Shown here in pieces: positions 52,837-60,669 of a stretch of 64,000 nt of DNA (the stretch's first letter is position 1; every line of letters starts with the position of its first letter). Origin of the DNA: JABFSM01 sp052389555 (GTDB lineage Bacteria > Gemmatimonadota > Gemmatimonadetes > Gemmatimonadales > GWC2-71-9); NCBI GenBank assembly GCA_052389555.1, contig JBQTHV010000108.1:1-64000 (forward strand). Reading direction: 5' to 3'. The notes beneath the pieces were generated by a model. The model was not told the DNA's origin, searched no databases, and saw only the letters and a program-made list of their open reading frames with translations. Both the position numbers and the translations under genes were made by a program.

Positions 52837-53861
52837 GTCGGCCTTGGATCCTGCTGCTGGGGGCCGTGATCGCCTCGTGGGCACTGACTGGCGCGATTCG
52901 CCGGTGGGCCTTGCGAACAGGGGCACTCGATGTTCCTGGTCCGCGAAGTCTTCACGTCGTTCCAGTCCCGCGAAGCGGAGGGGCCGCCATCGCCACGGTA
53001 ACGCTCGCCGCAGTGGCGGGCTTGGGGGCCTTTGGACTGATTTCCGCTTCTCTGGCGCAAGCAATCTTCCCCGGCGGACTCTTGATCGCGACAGTGGGTT
53101 GGCTCGACGACCGGCAACAGCTCGCCCCCGGGCTGCGGCTGGTCGTGCATTTCGCGGCTGCCGGATGGGCGGTCTGGAGCCTCGGCGGGCTCTCTGGTCT
53201 CGAACTCGGCCTAACCCGAATTCACTTGGGAACTGTCGGAGCGGTCCTTGCAGTACTCGCAATCGTCTGGGCTATCAACCTCTATAACTTCATGGACGGT
53301 ATAGACGGCCTTGCGGGTGCGGAGGCAGTTCAGGTCGGAATCGCCGGGGCTCTGCTCGCGGCCTCCAACCCCTCGGGGCTTTCCTGGGTCGCGGCGGTGA
53401 TGGCTGCTGCCTCGGCCGGGTTTCTCTGGTGGAACCGGCCGCCCGCGCGGATCTTCATGGGCGACGTCGGCAGCGGCCTGCTGGGCTTTACGATGGGCGT
53501 GCTGGCTATCGCTTCCGAAACGACCGGCGGCCCGCCCAGCGCGGTCTGGCTGCTCCTCCTCGGCGTGTTTGTGTTCGATGCCACCGTGACGCTGGCACGG
53601 CGGCTGCTGGCTGGCGAGCCGGTCTACCGGCCGCACCGCTCACACGCGTATCAACGGATGATCCTGGCGGGAGCGACGCACGGCCGGGTGACCGCGATAG
53701 TCGTCGGCATCAACGTTGCCCTGGCTTTGCTCGCGTTTGCGGCAGTGCAGTATCCTCGCGGCTTACCCGCCGCCATCGGCATGGCCGGGCTTGGATTGGC
53801 GAGCGGATATGTCGCGATTGAGCGCAGGCAACCCATGACTTCGTCAACGCCCGGATTGTGA
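52833..53861 (+). CDS. WecA/WbpL-like undecaprenyl-phosphate glycosylphosphotransferase (MraY family)
   Basis: 342 residues from GTG 52833 (GTGA overlap); a GTG 24 bases upstream is possible. About ten transmembrane helices. Family motifs: GWLDDRQ (~90), NLYNFMDGIDGLAG (~150), FMGDVGSGLLG (~208) and HRSHAYQR (~268). Transfers a HexNAc-1-phosphate to undecaprenyl phosphate, starting the lipid-linked repeat unit. With the upstream SDR and downstream CapD-like dehydratase this looks like the initiating module for a 6-deoxy-HexNAc. CCTAACCCG at 53210. Confidence 0.92.
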   Translation: MSRPWILLLGAVIASWALTGAIRRWALRTGALDVPGPRSLHVVPVPRSGGAAIATVTLAAVAGLGAFGLISASLAQAIFPGGLLIATVGWLDDRQQLAPGLRLVVHFAAAGWAVWSLGGLSGLELGLTRIHLGTVGAVLAVLAIVWAINLYNFMDGIDGLAGAEAVQVGIAGALLAASNPSGLSWVAAVMAAASAGFLWWNRPPARIFMGDVGSGLLGFTMGVLAIASETTGGPPSAVWLLLLGVFVFDATVTLARRLLAGEPVYRPHRSHAYQRMILAGATHGRVTAIVVGINVALALLAFAAVQYPRGLPAAIGMAGLGLASGYVAIERRQPMTSSTPGL

Positions 53862-53882
53862 CGGGTATATCTTAGGGCCGCC

Positions 53883-55832
53883 ATGAGTCGATCCGCGCCG
53901 CGGACGGTACCTCATCTCCGGAATCGATATCTCTTGCTGAGCGACGCCGTCCTCTTCACGGTGTCTCTCGGCCTCGCCTTCACCTTGCGGTACGAGGCCC
54001 TCGAGTGGCCGCCCGGGCAGGGCCGCACCTTTCTGCTGCTCGTCGCGATCTTCGTCCCGATCAAGCTCGCGTTGCTTTATGCGGTGGGACTGTACCGGCG
54101 GCTCTGGAGCTTCGCCGGGGTCGCCGAGCTGGAGCGCATCATTGTCGGCGGAATCCTGGTCGCAGTCGTAACCGGGATGTTGGGTGCCTGGATCCTTCCG
54201 GTGGCCGGTTTGCTCAATCCCAGGCCCGCGTTAGGAGTGCTTGCCTTCGATGCATTCCTGACCAGCGCGTTCCTGGCCGCCCCCCGGCTCCTGGCTCGCA
54301 TTCTCCATCGTCGCGCCGCCACCGGTGTGTACGCGGGCGCCAAGCGCGTCCTGATCGCCGGGGCCGGCTCCTCCGGGGAGATCCTGGTCCGCCAGCTCCG
54401 CACCAATCCGCAGCTCGGTCTGCTTCCCATCGGATTCCTCGACGATGACGAGAAGAAGCAGGGCCTCGTCATGCAGGACCTTCCGGTCTTCGGGGCCATC
54501 AGTCAACTTCGCCAGATCGCTCGCGAGGAGCAGGCCCGCGAAGTCATCATTGCCATGCCCTCGGCGCCGGGCACGGTGATTCGGCGGGTCCTTGACCTCG
54601 CGCGCGAGGCCGGCCTCGAGACCCGGACCATGGCCGGCGTCACCGAGTCGCTGTCGGGCCGCGCCGGTGCCTCCATCCTGAGGCCGGTGCGGATCGAAGA
54701 CGTCCTTCGGCGCGAAGCGGTCCGCACCAACCTCGAGCGGGTTCGCGAGTTCGTGCAGGGTGCCACCGTTCTGGTCACCGGGGCCGGGGGCTCGATCGGG
54801 AGCGAGCTCTGCCGGCAGATCAGCTCGCTGGGTCCGGCCCGATTGCTTCTGCTGGGCCATGCCGAGAACGACATTTTCGAGATTCATGAGGAGCTGCGCG
54901 AGCGGCACCCCTCCATTCAGTTGGTGCCGCTGATCGCGGATGTCCGCGACCGCAAGCGAATCGACCGGCTCCTCCGCGGCAGCCCTCCGACCACGATCTT
55001 CCACGCGGCGGCGCACAAGCACGTGCCGTTGATGGAAGAGAACATCGCCGACGCGATTACCAACAACGTGCTCGGTACCCTGAATGTCGCCGAGCTCGCG
55101 GTCGAGCTGGGGACCCGCCATATGGTGCTGGTCTCCACCGACAAGGCGGTTCGACCGACCAATGTGATGGGGGCGACCAAACGCGTGGCGGAGCAGGTAG
55201 TCCAGGAGCTCTCCACCCCGCACGAGCGGCATTTCATCGCCGTTCGGTTCGGCAACGTGCTCGGCAGCCGGGGCAGCGTCATTCCTAGCTTCCTTGCCCA
55301 GATCGCGGCTGGTGGACCCGTGCGGGTAACCCATCCCGAAATGCGCCGCTTCTTCATGACGATCCCGGAGTCGGTTCAGCTCGTGCTCCAGGCCGCCGCG
55401 TTAGGACGGGGTGGGGAGGTCTTTGTGCTCGACATGGGCGAGCCGGTTCGCATCCTGGATCTGGCCCGCGACCTGATTCGGCTGTCCGGCCTGGAGGAAG
55501 GGAAGGACATCCAGATCCACTTCAGCGGGGTGCGTCCCGGCGAGAAGCTGTACGAAGAGCTCTTCTTCGGGGCGGAAGTCGCTGCTCCAACCGAACATCC
55601 GAAGATCCTCAAGGCTCGGCATGCCGAAATCCAGGAGCCGGTGATGCCGGCCGTCGCTGCGTTGATCGAGGCGGCCCGCGCCGGCGCGCCTGACGAAGTC
55701 CTCCTTGCCTGGCTCCGCAAGCTGGTGCCTGACTACGATCCCGCCAAGAGCCCGCACAACATCACCGGTCGGATGCAGGACAAGGCGACGCCCCGCCTCA
55801 CCGAGGCTCCGCCCGTCCCGCCGGCAACCTGA
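53883..55832 (+). CDS. Membrane nucleoside-diphosphate-sugar 4,6-dehydratase (CapD/WbpM-like)
   Basis: 649 residues. Four N-terminal transmembrane helices, a CoA-binding-like fold with RVLIAGAGSSGEILVRQL (~155), then the SDR catalytic domain with VLVTGAGGSIGSELCRQI (~296) and STDKAVRPTNVMGATKR (~418; Met-Lys variant in place of Tyr-Lys, as in WbpM). Converts UDP-GlcNAc to a UDP-4-keto-6-deoxy sugar. Full-length like WbpM. Its 3' end overlaps the convergent Wzi-like gene by 35 bases. CGCGTTAGG variants at 54227 and 55397. Confidence 0.93.
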   Translation: MSRSAPRTVPHLRNRYLLLSDAVLFTVSLGLAFTLRYEALEWPPGQGRTFLLLVAIFVPIKLALLYAVGLYRRLWSFAGVAELERIIVGGILVAVVTGMLGAWILPVAGLLNPRPALGVLAFDAFLTSAFLAAPRLLARILHRRAATGVYAGAKRVLIAGAGSSGEILVRQLRTNPQLGLLPIGFLDDDEKKQGLVMQDLPVFGAISQLRQIAREEQAREVIIAMPSAPGTVIRRVLDLAREAGLETRTMAGVTESLSGRAGASILRPVRIEDVLRREAVRTNLERVREFVQGATVLVTGAGGSIGSELCRQISSLGPARLLLLGHAENDIFEIHEELRERHPSIQLVPLIADVRDRKRIDRLLRGSPPTTIFHAAAHKHVPLMEENIADAITNNVLGTLNVAELAVELGTRHMVLVSTDKAVRPTNVMGATKRVAEQVVQELSTPHERHFIAVRFGNVLGSRGSVIPSFLAQIAAGGPVRVTHPEMRRFFMTIPESVQLVLQAAALGRGGEVFVLDMGEPVRILDLARDLIRLSGLEEGKDIQIHFSGVRPGEKLYEELFFGAEVAAPTEHPKILKARHAEIQEPVMPAVAALIEAARAGAPDEVLLAWLRKLVPDYDPAKSPHNITGRMQDKATPRLTEAPPVPPAT

Positions 55833-57297
55833 ACGACAGCGCCGCCATGACGCGCGCTTCGACGCTGGTGCGAGTCCGGCCATCCTGGTGCTCCGCGTTT
55901 CGGGTGTGCCGCACGCCCGCCTCGACCTGAACGTCCAGCGGGCCGCCTAACCCGGCAAGCGAGGCGCCGGCCCACCCAGTCCGCGCGATCGTCCCGATGA
56001 AGCGGGCCGGGGTCGTAGCCGCCTCCTCTGGCGGCGGGAATGGGGCGTTGATCCGCCCTTCGCCTTGCCGGAGCAACGCCAGCTTCGGAGAGATCAGCCA
56101 GGTGCCCCGCACCGGGATCCCGACCGAGAGAAAGGCCTGCTCATTATCCGGAAAGAGCCGGCCAATTCCGACCCCCCGGTCAACCCAGCTCTCTTCCGGG
56201 CGAAAGGTCCGGAGGGCCAGACTGGACACCGTGGCATAACCCGCTATCCACGAGGCTCTCGGACCCAATGCCCCCGCGCCGGTAACCGTCGCCGCCCATC
56301 GCTGCGGGTACGGGTTGTCACCGAAGTTCCAGTCGTCGATCGCGAGCTCGGCCTCGATCCGTATCCCTCGGCGCACCCGCCACGACAGGGATAGGCCGAC
56401 CATCTCGTTCCGATGAAACTGGGATGCGTAAACGGCAGGGTAGATCAGCAGCGGCACGACGGCCTTGGTCACGCCGTCGAGCTCAGCCGCCGGGCCGGCG
56501 ATGACGGCCGCTTCCCAGGCGGCGATGCTCAAGGAACCAGCCGGTCGTAGGGTGAGGCGATGCTGGACCAGGTAACGTTGAATCGGTTCGCCGCCCTCCA
56601 CCTCGACGTCTTGCAGGCGCGTCGCCAGGGCATCGTACCGGACCGCTTCCAGGCCGAGCGTCACCCCGAGATCGGGGCGCGGGTAACCCGCATCGCTGAT
56701 AGCGGTCCCGGGAAATCCGACCGGCCCCCAGTTCCGGGCCAGCTGTCCGGCGTGCACCACGATCCAGCGGTGCTGCAACCCGGCGTACCCCTCGATGGCG
56801 CGGAGGACCAGTGATTGGTCTGCGATCCGCTCCGGCTCCGGCCACTCGGGATCTCCCTTGAGCCGATTCTCCGCCGCACCTCGTGCCGCAATGATGAGTG
56901 GCCCGGACACTACCCAGCCGCCGAGCTCACCGTATCCCCGAATTGCGCCCTCACTGCCGCCGGGCCTCAGGAGGTCCTGCCGGCCCTGCGAGAAACCTTG
57001 CAGTCCCCCTCGGCCCACCACCTGCCAGTGCTCGCCCGGGCTGGCCAGCGCGCGCGCGAGCCGCGCTGCCAGGCGATCATCCGTGGTGGCGAGCGCCGCC
57101 ATGAGATCGGTTCGTCGAAGCGGTCGCATCAGCGGTGACGGATCCCGAATCGCACCGCGCGCGATCAGGTGCTCGACGAGCGGCATCGCCGGATGATCGG
57201 TCGGGATGAATGGCGACGCCTGCGCGGCCGCCCTTTCGACACCGAACACGAGGAGACCGTACCAGAGTACGGACGCGGAGCAATGGGCACCCGACAT
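55798..57297 (-). CDS. Wzi-like capsule assembly outer-membrane protein
   Basis: 499 residues from ATG 57297 (MSGAHCSASVLWYGLLVFGV, signal peptide with cleavage near AAAQA). An N-terminal helical segment HPAMPLVEHLIARGAIRD and a beta barrel with alternating strands (GYAGLQHRWIVVHAGQLARNWGP) match the capsule-assembly Wzi family, which holds polysaccharide at the cell surface. The C-terminal strand ends MAALSFRLPAGRAEPR. Earlier in-frame starts up to 57576 overlap the divergent gene and lack a signal. Convergent overlap of 35 bases with the dehydratase gene. CCTAACCCG at 55946. Confidence 0.8.
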   Translation of the reverse strand: MSGAHCSASVLWYGLLVFGVERAAAQASPFIPTDHPAMPLVEHLIARGAIRDPSPLMRPLRRTDLMAALATTDDRLAARLARALASPGEHWQVVGRGGLQGFSQGRQDLLRPGGSEGAIRGYGELGGWVVSGPLIIAARGAAENRLKGDPEWPEPERIADQSLVLRAIEGYAGLQHRWIVVHAGQLARNWGPVGFPGTAISDAGYPRPDLGVTLGLEAVRYDALATRLQDVEVEGGEPIQRYLVQHRLTLRPAGSLSIAAWEAAVIAGPAAELDGVTKAVVPLLIYPAVYASQFHRNEMVGLSLSWRVRRGIRIEAELAIDDWNFGDNPYPQRWAATVTGAGALGPRASWIAGYATVSSLALRTFRPEESWVDRGVGIGRLFPDNEQAFLSVGIPVRGTWLISPKLALLRQGEGRINAPFPPPEEAATTPARFIGTIARTGWAGASLAGLGGPLDVQVEAGVRHTRNAEHQDGRTRTSVEARVMAALSFRLPAGRAEPR

Positions 57298-57375
57298 TTG
57301 GCTGTAAGGTAGACTCTCCCGATTCCCCACACGCGGCGATATCTTCAGCCGCTCTCCACCAAGGAAGCGGCTGGT

Positions 57376-57648
57376 ATGTCCGAGGAAAAACTCAAGCCCA
57401 TCGCACCGGCTCGCATCGCTGCTGAGCTGCGCAAGCTTTCCGAAGGCCGCCAGAGCGGCCAGTATGATGCGGATGAGTACGAGCACCGGTTCGCCCGGAT
57501 GATCAGTGAGCTCCGGGACCGCAGGATCGAAGGGAACCGTGCCGAGATCATGGCCGCCCTGACTCCGCTCCGGCAAGATGGCACGCTGGACCCCGTGGCC
57601 TGGGAGCGGTTAACCCGCTCGTTGGGATTGGGGCAGGGTGGACTATAG
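57376..57648 (+). CDS. Small hypothetical helical protein
   Basis: 90 residues, highly charged and helical (ARIAAELRKLSEGRQSGQYD, then ADEYEHRFARMISELRDRRI). No signal or membrane segment. The pattern of a short helix pair with GQYDADEYEHRF resembles SHOCT-type oligomerisation helices, but I cannot assign it. It diverges from the Wzi-like gene (79 bases) and is followed by a GAACCGG array. A TTAACCCGC near-copy of the dispersed 9-mer encodes Leu-Thr-Arg at 57610. Confidence 0.6.
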   Translation: MSEEKLKPIAPARIAAELRKLSEGRQSGQYDADEYEHRFARMISELRDRRIEGNRAEIMAALTPLRQDGTLDPVAWERLTRSLGLGQGGL

Positions 57649-57649
57649 G

Positions 57650-57687
57650 GTGAACCGGACGAACCGGGCGCCCGGGGCGAACCGGTA
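57650..57687. repeat. GAACCGGACGAACCGG array
   Basis: Units GTGAACCGGAC, GAACCGGGCGCCCGG and GGCGAACCGG: the complement of the CCGGTTCG word that forms signal peptides at 29645-29702 and 60776-60826; here it is non-coding. Confidence 0.8.
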
Positions 57688-57747
57688 GGAGACAGGCAAG
57701 CGGCCCCCGCCTCGCTTGTCCCGATCGCCTCGTACGCCCTGATCGCC

Positions 57748-58623
57748 GTGCGTTCCCGCCCTCCCGCTCCAGGTCTTCCAGAAGTCTCTGTCGTCGGGTT
57801 CGGCGGAATGCCCCTCTCGATCCAGGGGCGCCCCGACCAGGCTACCGCCATCACCGTCCTGCATGCCGCCTTCGACGCCGGCGTGACCCTCGTGGACACC
57901 GCCGACGTGTATTGCTTCGACGATCGCGACCTCGGACACAATGAGCGGCTCATCGCGCAGGCGCTGCGGTCCTGGCAGGGTCCCCGCGACCGGATTCTCG
58001 TCGCCACCAAGGGAGGCCTAACCCGCCCCGAAGGCCGCTGGGATCGCAATGCAAGCCCCAAGCATCTCCGCCAGGCCTGCGAGCGCTCGTTGCTCGCGCT
58101 GGGTGTCGAGCAGATCGCGCTCTACCAGCTCCACGCTCCCGATCCGGTCATCCGGCTCGAGGACAGCATCGCGACTCTGGCGGACTTGCAGCGAGAAGGG
58201 AAGATCCGCTGGATCGGGCTCTCCAATGTCACCGTTCCGCAGATCCTCGCGGCAGAAGCCATCGGGTCTGTTGCCACGGTACAGAACCGGCTGAATCCCT
58301 TCTACCGCGAGGCGCTCTCCGATGGCGTCGTGGCCCATTGCGCCTCTCGAGACATCGGGTTTCTCGCCTACGGTCCGGTCGGGGGGCGAAGGCTCAACCA
58401 GCGGCTGCCAGAGCATCCCGTGTTGCGAAGCCTTTCTGCCCGGCTCGGCGAGTCGCCGCACGCTATCGTCCTTGCGTGGGTGCTTGCCCAAGGGCGGACC
58501 GTGTTCGCCATCCCGGGGGTGCGCACCGTGCCCCATGCTCGCGACTCCGCCCGCGCCGCAGACCTGATACTCTCCCGTACCGATCTCCGCGCGATCTCCC
58601 AGGCGCACTTCGAGCGGACGTAG
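57748..58623 (+). CDS. Aldo/keto reductase family oxidoreductase
   Basis: 291 residues from GTG 57748. NADPH-dependent (beta/alpha)8 barrel. Visible: GVTLVDTADVYCFDDRDLGHNERLI with the Asp/Tyr of the catalytic tetrad, ILVATKGG with the Lys, and the LYQLHAPDP strand in place of the more usual QxHxxD. C-terminal GVRTVPHARDSARA binds cofactor phosphate. Substrate unknown. Two short arrays follow, then ispG. CCTAACCCG at 58017. Confidence 0.9.
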   Translation: MRSRPPAPGLPEVSVVGFGGMPLSIQGRPDQATAITVLHAAFDAGVTLVDTADVYCFDDRDLGHNERLIAQALRSWQGPRDRILVATKGGLTRPEGRWDRNASPKHLRQACERSLLALGVEQIALYQLHAPDPVIRLEDSIATLADLQREGKIRWIGLSNVTVPQILAAEAIGSVATVQNRLNPFYREALSDGVVAHCASRDIGFLAYGPVGGRRLNQRLPEHPVLRSLSARLGESPHAIVLAWVLAQGRTVFAIPGVRTVPHARDSARAADLILSRTDLRAISQAHFERT

Positions 58624-58738
58624 GCGGGAAGACGGAAAGACGGTCAGACAGTCAGAGGTTATCCGCCGAGGCTCGACGAACGTAGCCCTTCCACCTGTCC
58701 GTCTGTCCGCCTGTCCGTCTGTCCGTCTGACCGTCAAA
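58624..58738. repeat. GACGGTCA / CTGTCCGT inverted arrays
   Basis: Left arm 58624-58657 (GACGGAAAGACGGTCAGACAGTCAG-like units) and right arm 58692-58738 (five CTGTCCGT-type units). They pair imperfectly, best at GTCTGACCGTC. Between the aldo/keto reductase stop and ispG. Confidence 0.8.
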
Positions 58739-58756
58739 CCACCTTACTTTTCCGGC

Positions 58757-59971
58757 ATGGCTCTCACCTCCCGCCGCCCCACCCCGACCGTCTGGATTGG
58801 ACCCGTCCCGGTCGGCTCGTGCCATCCGATCGTGGTCCAGTCCATGACCAATACCGATACCGCCGACGTGGCGGCGACGGTGGCTCAGGTTCGGGCCCTC
58901 GCCGAAGCGGGGAGCGAACTGGTTCGGGTGACCGTCAACAATGCGGAAGCGGCCCAGGCCGTGCCGGAGATCGTCGCTCGCCTGGAGCGTGAGGGATGCC
59001 GGGTGCCCGTCGTCGGAGACTTCCACTACAACGGCCACCTCTTGCTCACCCGCTATCCTGAGTGCGCCGCGGCACTGGCGAAGTACCGCATTAACCCGGG
59101 GAATGTCGGCACCAAACGGCGGGACGAGAACTTCCGCGCGATCGTGGATGTGGCGGCCCGGAACCACAAGCCGGTGCGGATCGGAGTCAACTGGGGCTCG
59201 CTCGACCAGGATCTCCTGACCGAGCTCATGGATCGCAATGCCGGGCTCCCCGAGCCGGATGATGCGCGGACCGTTACCATCGAGGCGATGGTCGAGAGCG
59301 CCCTCCGCTCGGCCCGTCTCGCCGAGGAAAGCGGGTTGTCGCACGACCGGATCGTGCTCTCGGCCAAAGTCTCCGGAGTACCCGACCTCCTCCAGGTGTA
59401 TCGCGAGCTCGCGGCCCGCTGCGACCATCCGCTCCACCTGGGTCTTACCGAGGCGGGTATGGGGATGAAGGGGGCGGTCGCCAGCGCAGCCGCGCTCGCC
59501 GTGCTCCTCGAAGAGGGAATCGGCGACACGATCCGGGTCTCGCTCACCCCTGCTCCCGGCGGCGACCGGACCGAAGAAGTGCGGGTGGCCCAGCAGATCC
59601 TGCAATCGCTGGGGCTCCGGAGCTTCGCGCCCCAGGTCACCAGTTGTCCCGGTTGCGGCCGCACCACCAGCACGTTTTTTCAGCAGATGGCTCAGGACAT
59701 TCAGAGCTATGTGCAGTCGCGCATGAGCGAGTGGAAGGCCTCGCGACCTGGCGTGGAAACGCTGCGCGTCGCGGTGATGGGCTGCGTGGTAAACGGACCG
59801 GGGGAATCCAAGCACGCCGACATCGGGATTTCCCTGCCCGGCACGTTCGAGGAGCCCAAGGCCCCCGTATATATGGACGGGCGCCTGCACGCGACGCTCA
59901 AGGGCGATACCATCGTCGCTGACTTCCTCGCCATTCTCGACGACTACGTCGCCCGCCGGTTTCCGGGTTGA
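58757..59971 (+). CDS. ispG: (E)-4-hydroxy-3-methylbut-2-enyl-diphosphate synthase
   Basis: 404 residues. Penultimate enzyme of the MEP isoprenoid pathway; reduces MEcPP with a [4Fe-4S] cluster. Cluster ligands visible: Cys297 and Cys300 (SCPGCGRT), Cys343 (MGCVVNGPGE) and Glu350. TIM-barrel motifs VQSMTNTDT, RVTVNN, DFHYNGHLLL, NPGNVG and GVNWGSL present. Its stop overlaps the TTG start of a CcdA-like gene, so ispG, the CcdA and the thioredoxin-like gene look cotranslated, an unusual coupling for ispG. Confidence 0.96.
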   Translation: MALTSRRPTPTVWIGPVPVGSCHPIVVQSMTNTDTADVAATVAQVRALAEAGSELVRVTVNNAEAAQAVPEIVARLEREGCRVPVVGDFHYNGHLLLTRYPECAAALAKYRINPGNVGTKRRDENFRAIVDVAARNHKPVRIGVNWGSLDQDLLTELMDRNAGLPEPDDARTVTIEAMVESALRSARLAEESGLSHDRIVLSAKVSGVPDLLQVYRELAARCDHPLHLGLTEAGMGMKGAVASAAALAVLLEEGIGDTIRVSLTPAPGGDRTEEVRVAQQILQSLGLRSFAPQVTSCPGCGRTTSTFFQQMAQDIQSYVQSRMSEWKASRPGVETLRVAVMGCVVNGPGESKHADIGISLPGTFEEPKAPVYMDGRLHATLKGDTIVADFLAILDDYVARRFPG

Positions 59972-60669
59972 TCCAGGCCGCGAGCTCCCAGCTTCTCGCC
60001 AGTCCGCTCGAGGCGCTCCCGGTCCTCTTCGGAGCGGGTCTGGTCACCAGCCTCAATCCCTGCATCTATCCGATGATTCCGATCACCATCGGGATTCTGG
60101 GCGGCGCCGGGGCGGCAACCCGAAGCCGCCGGAAGACGATTGGGTACACTCTGCTGTATGCGCTCGGGCTCGCCCTGGTCTATGCTGTGCTGGGCCTGGT
60201 CGCCGGCCTCACCGGGACCCTCTTCGGCTCAGTCAGCTCCAACCGGTGGGCCTACCTCTTCATGGCGAACCTGCTCCTGCTTGCCGGTCTCGCCATGCTC
60301 GACGTCTTTCCTGTTACCATGCCGAAGCGGATCGTGGCCTGGGCGAGCCGGTTCGGCAGCCGGTCGGCGGGATCCGTGTTTCTGATGGGGGCGACCTCCG
60401 GGCTGGTGGCCGCACCCTGTGGCGCGCCGGCGTTTGCCGCGGTGCTCACTTTTGTGGGTCAGACCCGGAGTGCCGGGTTAGGGTTCCTGTACCTCCTGGT
60501 CTTTTCGCTGGGGATGACGACGCTGCTCATTGGGGTGGGCCTATCCGCGGGCACCCTCGCCGCGCTGCCCAAGCCGGGCCGGTGGATGGCCTGGGTGAAG
60601 AAAGTCGCCGGCGTGGTTATTCTGGGGATGGCGGAGTATTACCTCATTCAGGCGGGAAAAGTATGGTGA
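59968..60669 (+). CDS. CcdA/DsbD-like thiol-disulfide interchange membrane protein (second copy)
   Basis: 233 residues from TTG 59968 (overlap with the ispG stop). Six transmembrane helices; redox Cys pair in SLNPCIYPMIPI (Cys32) and VAAPCGAPAF (~Cys151). Differs from the CcdA at 16128, with Ile-Tyr-Pro in place of Val-Leu-Pro. A CGGGTTAGG at 60474 encodes Gly-Leu-Gly. Overlaps by seven bases with the TlpA-like gene, its likely reductive partner in the periplasm. Confidence 0.85.
   Translation: MIQAASSQLLASPLEALPVLFGAGLVTSLNPCIYPMIPITIGILGGAGAATRSRRKTIGYTLLYALGLALVYAVLGLVAGLTGTLFGSVSSNRWAYLFMANLLLLAGLAMLDVFPVTMPKRIVAWASRFGSRSAGSVFLMGATSGLVAAPCGAPAFAAVLTFVGQTRSAGLGFLYLLVFSLGMTTLLIGVGLSAGTLAALPKPGRWMAWVKKVAGVVILGMAEYYLIQAGKVW

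Noticed and set aside
8693..58025. Recurring Leu-Thr-Arg tripeptide as a protein motif
   Set aside because: It appears in unrelated families at non-equivalent positions, and the same 9-mer is read in other frames and non-coding DNA; other Leu-Thr-Arg sites use CTC or CTG codons (59043, 10221).
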